Position numbers and translations under genes: made by a program. The notes below the pieces were generated by a model. The model worked only from the letters and a program-made list of their open reading frames with translations. It had not been told where the DNA came from and made no database searches. Below, piece after piece: positions 35,085-43,258 of a DNA stretch of 64,000 nt (position 1 is its first letter; each line of letters opens with the position of its first letter). The stretch is from assembly GCF_000308815.1 (NCBI RefSeq), contig NZ_BAFX01000107.1, positions 1-64,000 on the forward strand, given 5' to 3'. Source of the DNA: Nocardia concava NBRC 100430 (lineage in GTDB: Bacteria; Actinomycetota; Actinomycetes; Mycobacteriales; Mycobacteriaceae).

Positions 35085-36008
35085 ATGACTGCTGAATCCG
35101 TTGGCCGGATCGTGCTCGGCCCGCACCAGTACGGGAAGGCCGAGAACCGGGTGGTGCGCATCTACCGCGATACCGACCGGCACGAGATTCGCGATCTCAA
35201 TGTCTCCTCGTGCCTGCGCGGCGGATTCGACGAGGCGCATACGGTGGGCGACCAGGGCGCGGTGCTGCCCACGGATTCGCAGAAGCAGACCATCTACACC
35301 TACGCCAAGAGCCACGGCGACGGGAGCATCGAGGACTACGGGCTGGCGCTGGCCCGGCATTTCGTCGCGGATATCGCGCCGGTGGAGTCGGCGCGCATCG
35401 AGATCGAAGAGTATGCGTGGCAGCGGGTTCCGGTGCGCGGCAGCGAGCACGACCACACCTGGACGCGGATCGGGCCCGAGGTGCGGATCGCGGCGATCAC
35501 CGTCGAAGGCGAGGGCGCGGACCGCCGGGAGTGGGTGATCGGCGGCGTCAAGGATCTGGTGATCCTCAAATCCACCGGATCGGAGTTCGCGGGCTTCCTG
35601 ACCGACCCGTTCACCGTCCTCGAACCCGCCTACGACCGCATCCTGGCCACCAGCCTGATCGCCCGCTGGCGCTTCGCGACCCCGCCCGAGGACTGGGACG
35701 CCGCCTACCACGGGATTCGGGCCGCCATGGTCGAGACCTTCGCGACCTTGCACTCGAAGGCCCTGCAGCAGACGCTGTTCGAGATGGGCCGGGCCGCGCT
35801 GGAGGCGTACCCGTGCCTGGCGGAGGTCCGGCTGGCCGCTCCCAACAAACACCACTTCTCCTACGACATCGAACGATTCGGCGTCCCCAACAAGGGCGAG
35901 GTCTTCCACGCCGACGACCGCCCCTACGGCCTGATCCACGCGAGCGTGCTGCGCGAGGGCGCGCCCGATGCCGGAATCGCCTGGGACCCTTACACCGGAG
36001 CGGTCTGA
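35085..36008 (+). CDS. Urate oxidase (factor-independent uricase)
   Basis: 307 residues from ATG 35085. Oxidises uric acid to 5-hydroxyisourate with O2 and no cofactor. Conserved points are GPHQYGKAENRVVRIYRD (active-site Lys), ILATSLIARW, and KHHFSYDIERFG (conserved His/Asn region, APNKHHF). GACAGT lies 6 nt before the ATG, a possible leaderless -10. The downstream enzymes (transthyretin-like and OHCU decarboxylase) are not in this window. Its last 19 bp overlap the convergent pucR gene. Confidence 0.95.
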   Translation: MTAESVGRIVLGPHQYGKAENRVVRIYRDTDRHEIRDLNVSSCLRGGFDEAHTVGDQGAVLPTDSQKQTIYTYAKSHGDGSIEDYGLALARHFVADIAPVESARIEIEEYAWQRVPVRGSEHDHTWTRIGPEVRIAAITVEGEGADRREWVIGGVKDLVILKSTGSEFAGFLTDPFTVLEPAYDRILATSLIARWRFATPPEDWDAAYHGIRAAMVETFATLHSKALQQTLFEMGRAALEAYPCLAEVRLAAPNKHHFSYDIERFGVPNKGEVFHADDRPYGLIHASVLREGAPDAGIAWDPYTGAV

Positions 36009-37693
36009 TCCAGCGTCGGCCCCTGGTCCAAGGTCCGTACCGCCAGGTACAGGTCCAGCCGATCGTCGAGCCGCCCCAGATCGCGCCCGGTGAGCTCCTC
36101 GATCCGGCCGATCCGATAGCGAACGGTATTGAGGTGCAGATGCATTCGATCCGCCGCCTGCCGCCACGAACCCTCGCAGCCGAGGAACACCGCCAGTGTG
36201 TCGAGCAGCCCGGCCCGGTGCCGCCGGTCGTAGTCCAGTACCGGTCCCAGCACCCGTTCGGCGAAACGCCGTTGCAGTCCACCGGGCACGGCGGTGAAAA
36301 GCCCGACCGCAGAATCGATATCGGCCACCCGCAGGCTCACGGGCGCGGTGTCGTCCCGTGCCGCGGTGGAGGCGGCCGCCGCGGCACCGATCGCGCCCGC
36401 GAGCGACTCGTCCCGCTGCCGGGCGCTCACGCCGATGGCGAGCCGGATGTCGGTGAGCCCGGCGGCGATTCGCCCGAAACGCCGGTTCACCTCGGCGGCG
36501 ATCCCGTCCTGGGTGCCCACGGTCACGCCGATCAGCCGCCCCTCGCGATCTATCGAGGTGGCCAGGTCGGGCAGCACGTCGTGCAAGGCGGACCGCACCG
36601 CCAGCAGCCCGGCCGCCGAATCCGTCCAGCTCGAATCAGGCTGCTGCGGTTCAATTTCGACCCTGCCCGGATCGACAGAAGTCCCGGTCGTCATCCCGGC
36701 GTGAGTCCCCGTCGTCATCCCGGCGTGCTTTTGGCCGGGATCCACTCTGCGGCGTTGGATTCCGGCCAAAAGCACGCCGGAATGACGGGGAGCACTGTCG
36801 GTGGCGTGGATTTCACATACGACGGCGACCTCCGAGGTGCCGGGCCGTTCGGCGAACGGCGTCGGGAAGCGGTCGGCGAGTTCCCAATCCAGGTGCCTCC
36901 GGTCGGAGCGGCGCTGGCGGTACAGTTCGGCGACGGCGGCCAGGTCCGTGCCGAAGGGGTCGAGTTCGGGGACCGAGGGGCGGATCACCAGGTACCAGGC
37001 GGTGATTCGATCACCCGCGCCGACTTGGAGCACCCGCATCGCGCCGGTGGTCACGGCGGGCAGGCGGGGCGCGGTCAGGGCGGTGGCGATGATCCGGTCG
37101 ATCTCGTCCTCGGCCAGGTCGGCGGTGCCCGCGACGACCGTGCCCGTCGCGGTCAGCAGCCAGGCCGAAACCTGCTGTTCCGCCGCGAAATCCGCGAGCA
37201 GCGTCTCGATATCGGCCCCGGCGGCGACCGCGGCCAGCAGCCGGCGCTGCCGGTCGGCCCGCGATTGCACACGCCGCCAGCGCACCTCGGCCGCCTGCTC
37301 GGCCAGGTATTCGATGATCCGGCTGAACGGGACGCTCTGCGGGGCGGACAGCAGCGGCAGGCCGTGACGTTCGCACGCCACGACCACATCATCGGGGACG
37401 TGGCCGTGCAGAGCCTGCCCGGCAACCACACCGGCGACTCCCGCGCCCGCGAGCAATCCCACGTAGCGATCGGAGTCGGCGGCCTCTTGCCGCCACACCA
37501 ATCCCGTACACACCAGCGCTCCCGCTGTCACGAAGGGTCGCGGATCGGGCATATCGGTCGCGCAAACCCTGGAGACCGGACGATCCAACTCCCCCGCGTC
37601 TCCGTGCAGCAACCGCATGCGCAATTGCGGCGCATCGAGTAGATCCCGCACCCGCACGGCGCACCTCCCGTGGTCGGTCGAATAGTCCGTCAC
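35990..37693 (-). CDS. pucR: PucR-type purine-catabolism regulator carrying an in-frame palindromic insertion
   Basis: 567 residues. Domains: N-terminal PucR purine-sensing domain (about 13-140, RVRDLLDAPQLRMRLLHGD ... LLAGAGVAGVVAGQALHGHVPDDVVVACERHGLPLLSAP), a GAF-like middle, a CdaR/GGDEF-like domain and the C-terminal PucR HTH (CEGSWRQAADRMHLHLNTVR then YRIGRIEELTGRD). About 35 residues at 302-336 (RHSGVLLAGI ... DPGQKHAGMT, followed by a short repeat HAGMTTGT) are not family sequence: they are encoded by the palindromic repeat described separately, in a loop between the GAF-like and GGDEF-like parts. The reading frame is intact. Probably controls the adjacent permease and uricase. Confidence 0.88.
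   Translation of the reverse strand: MTDYSTDHGRCAVRVRDLLDAPQLRMRLLHGDAGELDRPVSRVCATDMPDPRPFVTAGALVCTGLVWRQEAADSDRYVGLLAGAGVAGVVAGQALHGHVPDDVVVACERHGLPLLSAPQSVPFSRIIEYLAEQAAEVRWRRVQSRADRQRRLLAAVAAGADIETLLADFAAEQQVSAWLLTATGTVVAGTADLAEDEIDRIIATALTAPRLPAVTTGAMRVLQVGAGDRITAWYLVIRPSVPELDPFGTDLAAVAELYRQRRSDRRHLDWELADRFPTPFAERPGTSEVAVVCEIHATDSAPRHSGVLLAGIQRRRVDPGQKHAGMTTGTHAGMTTGTSVDPGRVEIEPQQPDSSWTDSAAGLLAVRSALHDVLPDLATSIDREGRLIGVTVGTQDGIAAEVNRRFGRIAAGLTDIRLAIGVSARQRDESLAGAIGAAAAASTAARDDTAPVSLRVADIDSAVGLFTAVPGGLQRRFAERVLGPVLDYDRRHRAGLLDTLAVFLGCEGSWRQAADRMHLHLNTVRYRIGRIEELTGRDLGRLDDRLDLYLAVRTLDQGPTLDQTAPV
36687..36790. repeat. Palindromic repeat copy A, inside the pucR reading frame
   Basis: Palindrome 36713-36790 with arms beginning CGTCATCCCGGCGTG and ending CACGCCGGAATGACG, sharing GCTTTTGGCCGG / CCGGCCAAAAGC. 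The arms differ at two positions, one a wobble pair. A duplicate of the end, CGTCATCCCGGCGTG at 36689-36703, precedes it with a 24-bp period. On the pucR strand it translates without stops. On the opposite strand it reads as an almost identical peptide, because of the palindrome. Confidence 0.9.
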
Positions 37694-37754
37694 GGTAGAA
37701 CCGGGTTATTTCCACTCGGTTTCAAGCATGCTGCGGCGGCCTCACACCGATCAG

Positions 37755-37760
37755 TAAGGT
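37755..37760 (+). promoter_or_regulatory. -10 box TAAGGT, leaderless cobW promoter
   Basis: TAAGGT ends 7 nt before GTG 37768; the earlier GTG at 37759 overlaps the box and is less likely. Confidence 0.5.
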
Positions 37761-37767
37761 GGTCGCC

Positions 37768-38871
37768 GTGAGTCGGCGCATTCCTGTCCTGATCGTGGCC
37801 GGATTCCTCGGTGCCGGGAAGACGACCCTGCTCAACCGCCTGCTGCGCACCCGGAACACCCGGATCGGGGTGGTGGTCAACGACTTCGGGGCGGTCAATA
37901 TCGACGCCATGCTGGTCGCTGGTCAGGTCGACGCCATGGTCTCGCTCGGCAACGGGTGCGTGTGCTGTGCCGTGGACGTCAGCGAACTGGACGATCTGTT
38001 CGACCGGCTGGCGCATCCCAAGCAGAAGATCGACGTCATCGTGGTGGAGGCCAGCGGACTGGCCGAGCCGCGCAATCTCATTCGCATGGTCGTGAACAGC
38101 GACAATCCGCGCATCCGGTACGGCGGGCTGGTCGAGGTGGTCGATGCCGAGCACTTCCGCGACAGCCGCGCGCTGCATCCGGAGCTCGGGACGCATCTGC
38201 GCATGGCGGATCTGGTGGTGCTGAACAAGTCCGATCGGGTCGAACCCGCCGCGCTGGAGCGGCTGCGGGCCGAGATCGCCGAGTCGGTCGGCCAGGTTCC
38301 GGTGTATCCGACCAGCCACGGGCGCATCGACCCGGGATTGCTGTTCGATGTGCCGAATCGGGAGGCGCATGCCCCGCGCGTCGGTGACCAGCTCAGCTTC
38401 GACGAGCTACTGCTGGACGACGACCACGAGCATGAGCACTGCCACGATGGTGACTGCCACGACCATCGGCATCTGCACGACGCCTACGACAGTGTCTCGT
38501 TCACTTCCGACACGGATCTCAATCCGCGCGAACTCATTGCGCTACTGGAGGACCCGCCCGTCGGCCTGTTCCGTGCCAAGGGCGTGCTCGCCTTCGCCGT
38601 CGCCGATGACCCGCGAAAGTTCGTCCTGCACATGGTCGGCCGCCACATCACCATCGAGCCCACTCAGTGGTCCCGTCACGAGCCCCGGGTCAGCAGCCTG
38701 GTCCTCATCGGCTCCGGTCTCGACCGCGACCTCGTCCTCGACCGGCTCGAGGCCACCGTCCACCGTGCCGACGACATCCTCGACGACCACGCCCTGCTCC
38801 CCATCTGGCGTTATGTCCTGACCGACGACGGGGTCGCCACCGACGACGACGCGCTTGTCGGCGAGGGCTGA
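37768..38871 (+). CDS. CobW/G3E-family GTPase, putative zinc metallochaperone
   Basis: 367 residues from GTG 37768. P-loop GFLGAGKTTLL, Walker B/Glu motif VEASGLAEP, NKSD and the CxCC metal motif GCVCCAVD (near residue 65) are all intact, so it should bind GTP and a thiophilic metal. A His/Asp-rich stretch (DDDHEHEHCHDGDCHDHRHLH, about residues 215-235) points to zinc or a similar ion. The C-terminal CobW_C domain runs to the stop and is overlapped by an antisense gene over 330 bp. I see no Zur box. It may load a metalloenzyme under zinc limitation. Confidence 0.88.
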   Translation: MSRRIPVLIVAGFLGAGKTTLLNRLLRTRNTRIGVVVNDFGAVNIDAMLVAGQVDAMVSLGNGCVCCAVDVSELDDLFDRLAHPKQKIDVIVVEASGLAEPRNLIRMVVNSDNPRIRYGGLVEVVDAEHFRDSRALHPELGTHLRMADLVVLNKSDRVEPAALERLRAEIAESVGQVPVYPTSHGRIDPGLLFDVPNREAHAPRVGDQLSFDELLLDDDHEHEHCHDGDCHDHRHLHDAYDSVSFTSDTDLNPRELIALLEDPPVGLFRAKGVLAFAVADDPRKFVLHMVGRHITIEPTQWSRHEPRVSSLVLIGSGLDRDLVLDRLEATVHRADDILDDHALLPIWRYVLTDDGVATDDDALVGEG

Positions 38872-39426
38872 TTCGGCCTCGAACTCCGCGCGCAGCTCCG
38901 CCACCTCGGCGGCCAGCTCATCGCGCATCTGCTCGCGCTCGACCAGCGCGGCCCGCATGGTCTCCACGCTCTCGTTCATGGCGGCCAGCCGCTGATCCGC
39001 GCCCTTGAGCTGCCACTCCACCACGTCCCGGCGGCCCACCTCCGCGCTCGCGTAGCGCACCCACCCGACCACGTAGTCGACCCACTCCTGCTGCTTGGGC
39101 ACGTCCTTGGGCGAATCGAACCCCTTGCGCTGCGCGGCCTTGGTGGACAGCACCAGTTCCGACCGCTTGCCCCGCCCCGGCGAATTCATCTCCGCCAGCG
39201 TCAACTTCCCCGCACTGGTCACCACCGCCATGAACCGGTACTTCCCGGCCAGATGCATGCGTAGCTCGGCATTGCCGCGCCCGTCGGAATCCATGGCCCC
39301 CAGCCACGGCCCCTCGGCCGCCTCGATGATCGCCGCCAGAATCTCCAACTGCCCCACACCGCGCCGCAACCGCGCCGCAGCCGTCCGCAGCGCCCCGGGC
39401 GTAGCCGTCATCTGATCCCAATGCAT
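38542..39426 (-). CDS. Hypothetical protein, C-terminal third antisense to cobW
   Basis: 294 residues. The first 185 look like a real protein: an acidic/basic N-terminal domain with RFMAVVTSAGKLTLAEMNSPG and a predicted coiled coil at about 160-195 (AEVAELRAEFEAESALADKR). From about residue 186 on it lies antisense to the CobW C-terminus, and its composition (Gly, Val, Asp, few aromatics) fits overprinted sequence. Either the gene truly extends 330 bp into cobW, or an older stop was lost. ATG 39426 has TATGTT 6 nt upstream. I recognise no family. Confidence 0.6.
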   Translation of the reverse strand: MHWDQMTATPGALRTAAARLRRGVGQLEILAAIIEAAEGPWLGAMDSDGRGNAELRMHLAGKYRFMAVVTSAGKLTLAEMNSPGRGKRSELVLSTKAAQRKGFDSPKDVPKQQEWVDYVVGWVRYASAEVGRRDVVEWQLKGADQRLAAMNESVETMRAALVEREQMRDELAAEVAELRAEFEAESALADKRVVVGGDPVVGQDITPDGEQGVVVEDVVGTVDGGLEPVEDEVAVETGADEDQAADPGLVTGPLSGLDGDVAADHVQDELSRVIGDGEGEHALGTEQADGRVLQ

Positions 39427-39432
39427 GCCCCG

Positions 39433-39438
39433 AACATA
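39433..39438 (-). promoter_or_regulatory. -10 box TATGTT, leaderless promoter
   Basis: On the minus strand TATGTT is followed by 6 nt and then the ATG at 39426. It supports real transcription of the gene that overlaps cobW. Confidence 0.45.
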
Positions 39439-39475
39439 TCCCCACCGCCCCGCGCCGCCGTGATTGACTGGCCGA

Positions 39476-39889
39476 GTGACCGCGCTACCGAATCATCCGA
39501 ACATCGAACTCGCCGTCCGCTATCACGAAGCCGTCGCCGCCGGAGCCACCGGCCCCGACCTGGCCCGTTTCTTCCATCCCGATGCCGTCCACCACGAGCT
39601 GCCGAACGCCCTGCTGCCGAACGGGGCGACCCGGAATCTCGCCGAGATCCTCGACGCCGCCGAGCGGGGGCAGCAGGTGATCCGGGAGCAGCGGTTCGAT
39701 ATTCACAATGCCGCGGCCACCGGTGACCAGGTGGCCTTGGAAGTCACCTGGACCGGGGTGCTGGCGATTCCGCTGGGCGCGCTGGCGGCCGGGGACGAGA
39801 TGCGGGCGGAGATCGCCACCTTCCTCACCATTCGCGACGGAGTGATTCTGTCCCAGCGCAATTACGACTGCTACGTCACGAAGTTCTGA
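39476..39889 (+). CDS. SnoaL/NTF2-like small protein
   Basis: 137 residues from GTG 39476. The pattern NIELAVRYHEAVAAGATGPDL followed by FFHPDAVHHELPN, then TWTGVLAIPLGALAAGDEM and a final IRDGVILSQRNYDCY, fits the NTF2-like cone of SnoaL-type polyketide cyclases and limonene-epoxide-hydrolase relatives. Members bind small hydrophobic ligands; activity is not predictable here. Divergent from the hypothetical gene and 58 bp ahead of the carboxylase gene. Confidence 0.72.
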   Translation: MTALPNHPNIELAVRYHEAVAAGATGPDLARFFHPDAVHHELPNALLPNGATRNLAEILDAAERGQQVIREQRFDIHNAAATGDQVALEVTWTGVLAIPLGALAAGDEMRAEIATFLTIRDGVILSQRNYDCYVTKF

Positions 39890-39934
39890 CCTAGGCGAAT
39901 GATTCGCGCCTTACGCCTCGGGTGATCCGTGCCA

Positions 39935-39940
39935 TAGCCT
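39935..39940 (+). promoter_or_regulatory. -10 box TAGCCT, leaderless carboxylase promoter
   Basis: TAGCCT ends 7 nt before GTG 39948, where the biotin-carboxylase homology starts (RVVVANRGE). Confidence 0.5.
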
Positions 39941-39947
39941 GGCGGGC

Positions 39948-42900
39948 GTGCGAGTAGTGGTTGCGAATCGTGGTGAGGTCGCGGTCCGGGTGGTGCGGAC
40001 GGCGCGGGAGCTCGGGTACGAGACGGCGGTGCTCCACACCGCGGAGGATTACGGGAGTTTGGCGGTGCGGCTCGCGGATGCGGCGTACGTGCTGCCGGGG
40101 GATGGGGCCGCCGGATATCTGGACGTGGCGGCGGTGGCCATCGCCGCGGGCGCCTGCGGGCCGGGCGCATTGGTGCATCCCGGCTATGGGTTCCTCAGTG
40201 AGAGCGCGGAATTCGCGGCTGCTTGCGCGGACGCCGGGCTGACCTTCGTCGGGCCGTCGCCGGAGGTGCTGCGGATCTTCGGGGACAAGGTCGCGGCGCG
40301 GGAGGCCGCCGAGCGGGCGGGGGCGACGGTGTTGCCCGCGACCAAGGCGGGGGTATCGGCCGATGAGATCGCGGCATTCCTCGCCGACCATCCGACCGGC
40401 GTCATGGTGAAGGCGGCGGCCGGGGGCGGTGGCCGCGGCATGCGGACCGTGTTCGAGGCGGCGCAGGTGGCGGAGGTCGTGGAGCGCTGCCGGGCCGAGG
40501 CGCTGGCCGGGTTCGGGGATGACACCGTCTATGCCGAGACGTTGGTGACACGGGCGCGGCACATCGAGGTGCAGGTGGTGGCCGACGGTGTGAGCGCGGT
40601 GGCCCTGGGTGATCGCGACTGCAGTGTGCAGCGGCGGCGGCAGAAGCTCATCGAGGTCGCGCCCGCTCCGGATTTGGCCGCGGGCGTGCGGGATCGGGTG
40701 CAGCGGGAGGCGGTGCTGATCGCCGAGGCCGTCGGCTGCCGGGGTGTGATCACCGTGGAATTCCTGGTCGACGGCACGGATGTGTGGTTCCTGGAAGTGA
40801 ATCCGCGACTGCAGGTGGAGCACACGGTGACCGAGGCGGTGACCGGAGTGGATCTGGTCGCGCTGCAGTTGGCCCTGGCGCGGGGCAAGTCGCTGGCGGA
40901 GCTGGAGTTGCCGAAGAGCGAGCCGCGCGGTTACGCCGTGCAGGCGCGGGTGAATGCCGAACTGCTGGCGGCCGATGGCTCGGTGCTGCCGAGCACGGGA
41001 GTGATCGATCGATTCGACGCGCCGACCGGAATGGGTGTGCGGGTCGATACGGCCGCGCAGGTGGGCATGCGGCAAGGAGTGCGGTTCGATTCACTGCTGG
41101 CGAAGATCATCGCGCACGCACCGTCGTATCCTGCTGCGCTGCAACGGTGTTCGGACGCGCTGGCCGAGACCGTCATCGGCGGTGTCGACACCAACCTGCA
41201 CCTGCTGCGCGCCGTGCTGGCCGAATTGAGCGACGGCGCACCCGTGACCACCGATTGGTTCGAAGACCATCTGAACGAATTGCGTTCGCGAGCCGAGGGT
41301 TTCGAGGATCCGGCCCCGCCTCAGCCGGTCGAGCATGCCACCGCCCCGGCAGTCGAGCTGTCGGAAGACGAACAGGCTCTGCGCTCCCCCATGGGCGCGA
41401 CGGTCGTCTCCCTGGCCGAGCCCGGCAGCATTCTCGCCGCCGGTGCCGAGGTCGCGGTGCTGGAGGCCATGAAGATGCAGCACGTGCTGCGCGCGACGGA
41501 ACCGCTGCGGGTACTGCGGCACGCGGTCGCGCCCGGCGACGTGGTCGATCCGCACGCGGTGCTGGTCACCTGGGCGGCCGCGGATCACGACGGCGCGGCG
41601 GCGGAATCGACCGTGGTGGACCTGGATTCGGTGCGCGCCGACCTCGCCGAGGTGCGGACGCGGCACGAGACCACACTGGACGCCCAGCGCGCGACGGCCG
41701 TCGCCAAGCGGCATCGGCTGGGGCGGCGCACGGCCCGCGAGAACATCACCGACCTCGTCGATCCGGACAGCTTCGTGGAGTACGGCGCGCTGGCGGTCGC
41801 CGCGCAACGCAGCCGCCGCAGCCTCGAGGACCTGATCGCCAACACTCCCGCCGACGGCCTGATCGCGGGCGTCGCGACCATCAATGCCGATCGATTCGGA
41901 CCGGACCGCACCCGCGCGCTGGTCATGTCCTACGACTATATGGTGCTGGCCGGGACCCAGGGCATGCGCAATCACGCCAAGACCGACCGCATGCTGGAAC
42001 TGGCTCGCGAGCAACGGCTTCCGGTGGTGTTCTTCACCGAGGGCGGCGGGGGACGACCCGGCGACACCGATCACGGCGGCATCTCCGGGCTCGACGTCAC
42101 CACCTTCCGCGCCATGGGCGCGCTGTCGGGGAAGGTGCCGCTGATCGGCATCGTCTCGGGCCGATGCTTCGCCGGAAACGCGGCGCTGCTGGGCATGTGC
42201 GATGTCGTGATCGCGACCCCGGACGCCAATATCGGCATGGGTGGACCGGCCATGATCGAGGGCGGCGGACTGGGCGTGTACGCGCCGGAGGACATCGGGC
42301 CCGTCGAGGTGCAGCGGCGCAATGGCGTGATCCACGTGGTCGCCGCCGACGAGGCCGAGGCGGTCGCGGTCGCCCGCCGGTACCTGTCGTATTTCCAAGG
42401 CGCGGAGACGGATTGGGAGGCCCCGGACCCGCGGCTGGCCCGGCACGTGGTGCCCGAGAACCGGCTGCACGCCTTCGACATTCGCGCCGCCATCGAATCG
42501 ATCGTCGATGTGGGCTCGTTCCTGGAACTGCGCCGCGACTGGGGCGTCGGCATCGTCACCGGCCTGGTCCGCGTCGAGGGCCGCCCCTTCGGCCTGATCG
42601 CCAATGACTGCCACCACCTCGGCGGCGCGATCGACGCACCGGCCGCCGACAAGCTCTCGGCCTTCCTCCAACTGTGCGGCGCACACGGCCTGCCCATCGT
42701 CTCCCTCTGCGACACACCGGGATTCATGGTCGGCCCCGAAGCCGAGGAGCACGCCACCGTCACCAAGTTCAGCCGCCTGTTCATCGACGCCGCCGCCCTC
42801 GAGGTCCCCTTCGGCACCGTCATCCTCCGCAAGGGCTACGGCCTGGGCGCACAGGCCATGGCGGCGGGCTCCTTCCGCGCACCCCGCTTCGTGATCGCCT

Positions 42901-43127
42901 GGCCCACAGGTGAAATCGGCGGCATGGGCTTGGAAGGCGCGGTACGACTCGGCTTCGCCAAGGAACTCGCCGCCATTGAGGACCCAACCCAGCGCCAAGC
43001 CGCCTTCGACGCCCTGGTCAAGGCCGCCTACGACGCGGGCAAAGCCCTCACGGCCGCAACGGTTCTCGAACTCGACGACGTCATCGACCCCGCCGACACC
43101 CGCAAATGGATCCGAACTCTGCGTTGA
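39948..43127 (+). CDS. Single-chain biotin-dependent acyl-CoA carboxylase (BC-BCCP-CT fusion)
   Basis: 1059 residues. Three modules in one chain. Biotin carboxylase, about 1-440: VANRGEVAVRVVRTARE, ATP-grasp AAAGGGGRGMRTV, QRRRQKLIEVAPAP, FLEVNPRLQVEHTVTE. Biotin carrier, about 455-545, with EAMKMQH and biotinylated Lys509. Carboxyltransferase, about 560-1059, opening RENITDLVDPDSFVEYGAL. The layout and length match the long-chain acyl-CoA carboxylases (LCC) described from Mycobacterium avium, rather than the split AccA3/AccD complexes. Would carboxylate acetyl-, propionyl- or longer acyl-CoA. Biotin ligase is not in the window. GTG 39948 is leaderless by its -10 box. Confidence 0.9.
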   Translation: MRVVVANRGEVAVRVVRTARELGYETAVLHTAEDYGSLAVRLADAAYVLPGDGAAGYLDVAAVAIAAGACGPGALVHPGYGFLSESAEFAAACADAGLTFVGPSPEVLRIFGDKVAAREAAERAGATVLPATKAGVSADEIAAFLADHPTGVMVKAAAGGGGRGMRTVFEAAQVAEVVERCRAEALAGFGDDTVYAETLVTRARHIEVQVVADGVSAVALGDRDCSVQRRRQKLIEVAPAPDLAAGVRDRVQREAVLIAEAVGCRGVITVEFLVDGTDVWFLEVNPRLQVEHTVTEAVTGVDLVALQLALARGKSLAELELPKSEPRGYAVQARVNAELLAADGSVLPSTGVIDRFDAPTGMGVRVDTAAQVGMRQGVRFDSLLAKIIAHAPSYPAALQRCSDALAETVIGGVDTNLHLLRAVLAELSDGAPVTTDWFEDHLNELRSRAEGFEDPAPPQPVEHATAPAVELSEDEQALRSPMGATVVSLAEPGSILAAGAEVAVLEAMKMQHVLRATEPLRVLRHAVAPGDVVDPHAVLVTWAAADHDGAAAESTVVDLDSVRADLAEVRTRHETTLDAQRATAVAKRHRLGRRTARENITDLVDPDSFVEYGALAVAAQRSRRSLEDLIANTPADGLIAGVATINADRFGPDRTRALVMSYDYMVLAGTQGMRNHAKTDRMLELAREQRLPVVFFTEGGGGRPGDTDHGGISGLDVTTFRAMGALSGKVPLIGIVSGRCFAGNAALLGMCDVVIATPDANIGMGGPAMIEGGGLGVYAPEDIGPVEVQRRNGVIHVVAADEAEAVAVARRYLSYFQGAETDWEAPDPRLARHVVPENRLHAFDIRAAIESIVDVGSFLELRRDWGVGIVTGLVRVEGRPFGLIANDCHHLGGAIDAPAADKLSAFLQLCGAHGLPIVSLCDTPGFMVGPEAEEHATVTKFSRLFIDAAALEVPFGTVILRKGYGLGAQAMAAGSFRAPRFVIAWPTGEIGGMGLEGAVRLGFAKELAAIEDPTQRQAAFDALVKAAYDAGKALTAATVLELDDVIDPADTRKWIRTLR

Positions 43128-43138
43128 GAACTGCCGCC

Positions 43139-43243
43139 CGTCATCCCGGACTGAGAACAGCTACTCGTCATCCCGGCATGCTTTTGGCCGGGATCCACAC
43201 CCGCAGCTGTGGATTCCGGCCAAAAGCGCGCCGGAATGACGGG
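43139..43243. repeat. Palindromic repeat copy B between convergent genes
   Basis: Palindrome 43166-43241, arms beginning CGTCATCCCGGCATG and ending GCGCCGGAATGACG, same element as copies A and C. A duplicate of the end, CGTCATCCCGG at 43139-43149, precedes it with a 27-bp period. It nearly fills the gap between the carboxylase stop (43127) and the monooxygenase stop (43259), where it could terminate both transcripts. Confidence 0.9.
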
Positions 43244-43258
43244 CGCCACACCTGACGC

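Noticed and set aside
36687..36790. A frameshift or pseudogene in pucR
   Set aside because: The frame passes through the repeat without a stop, and the HTH downstream is intact.
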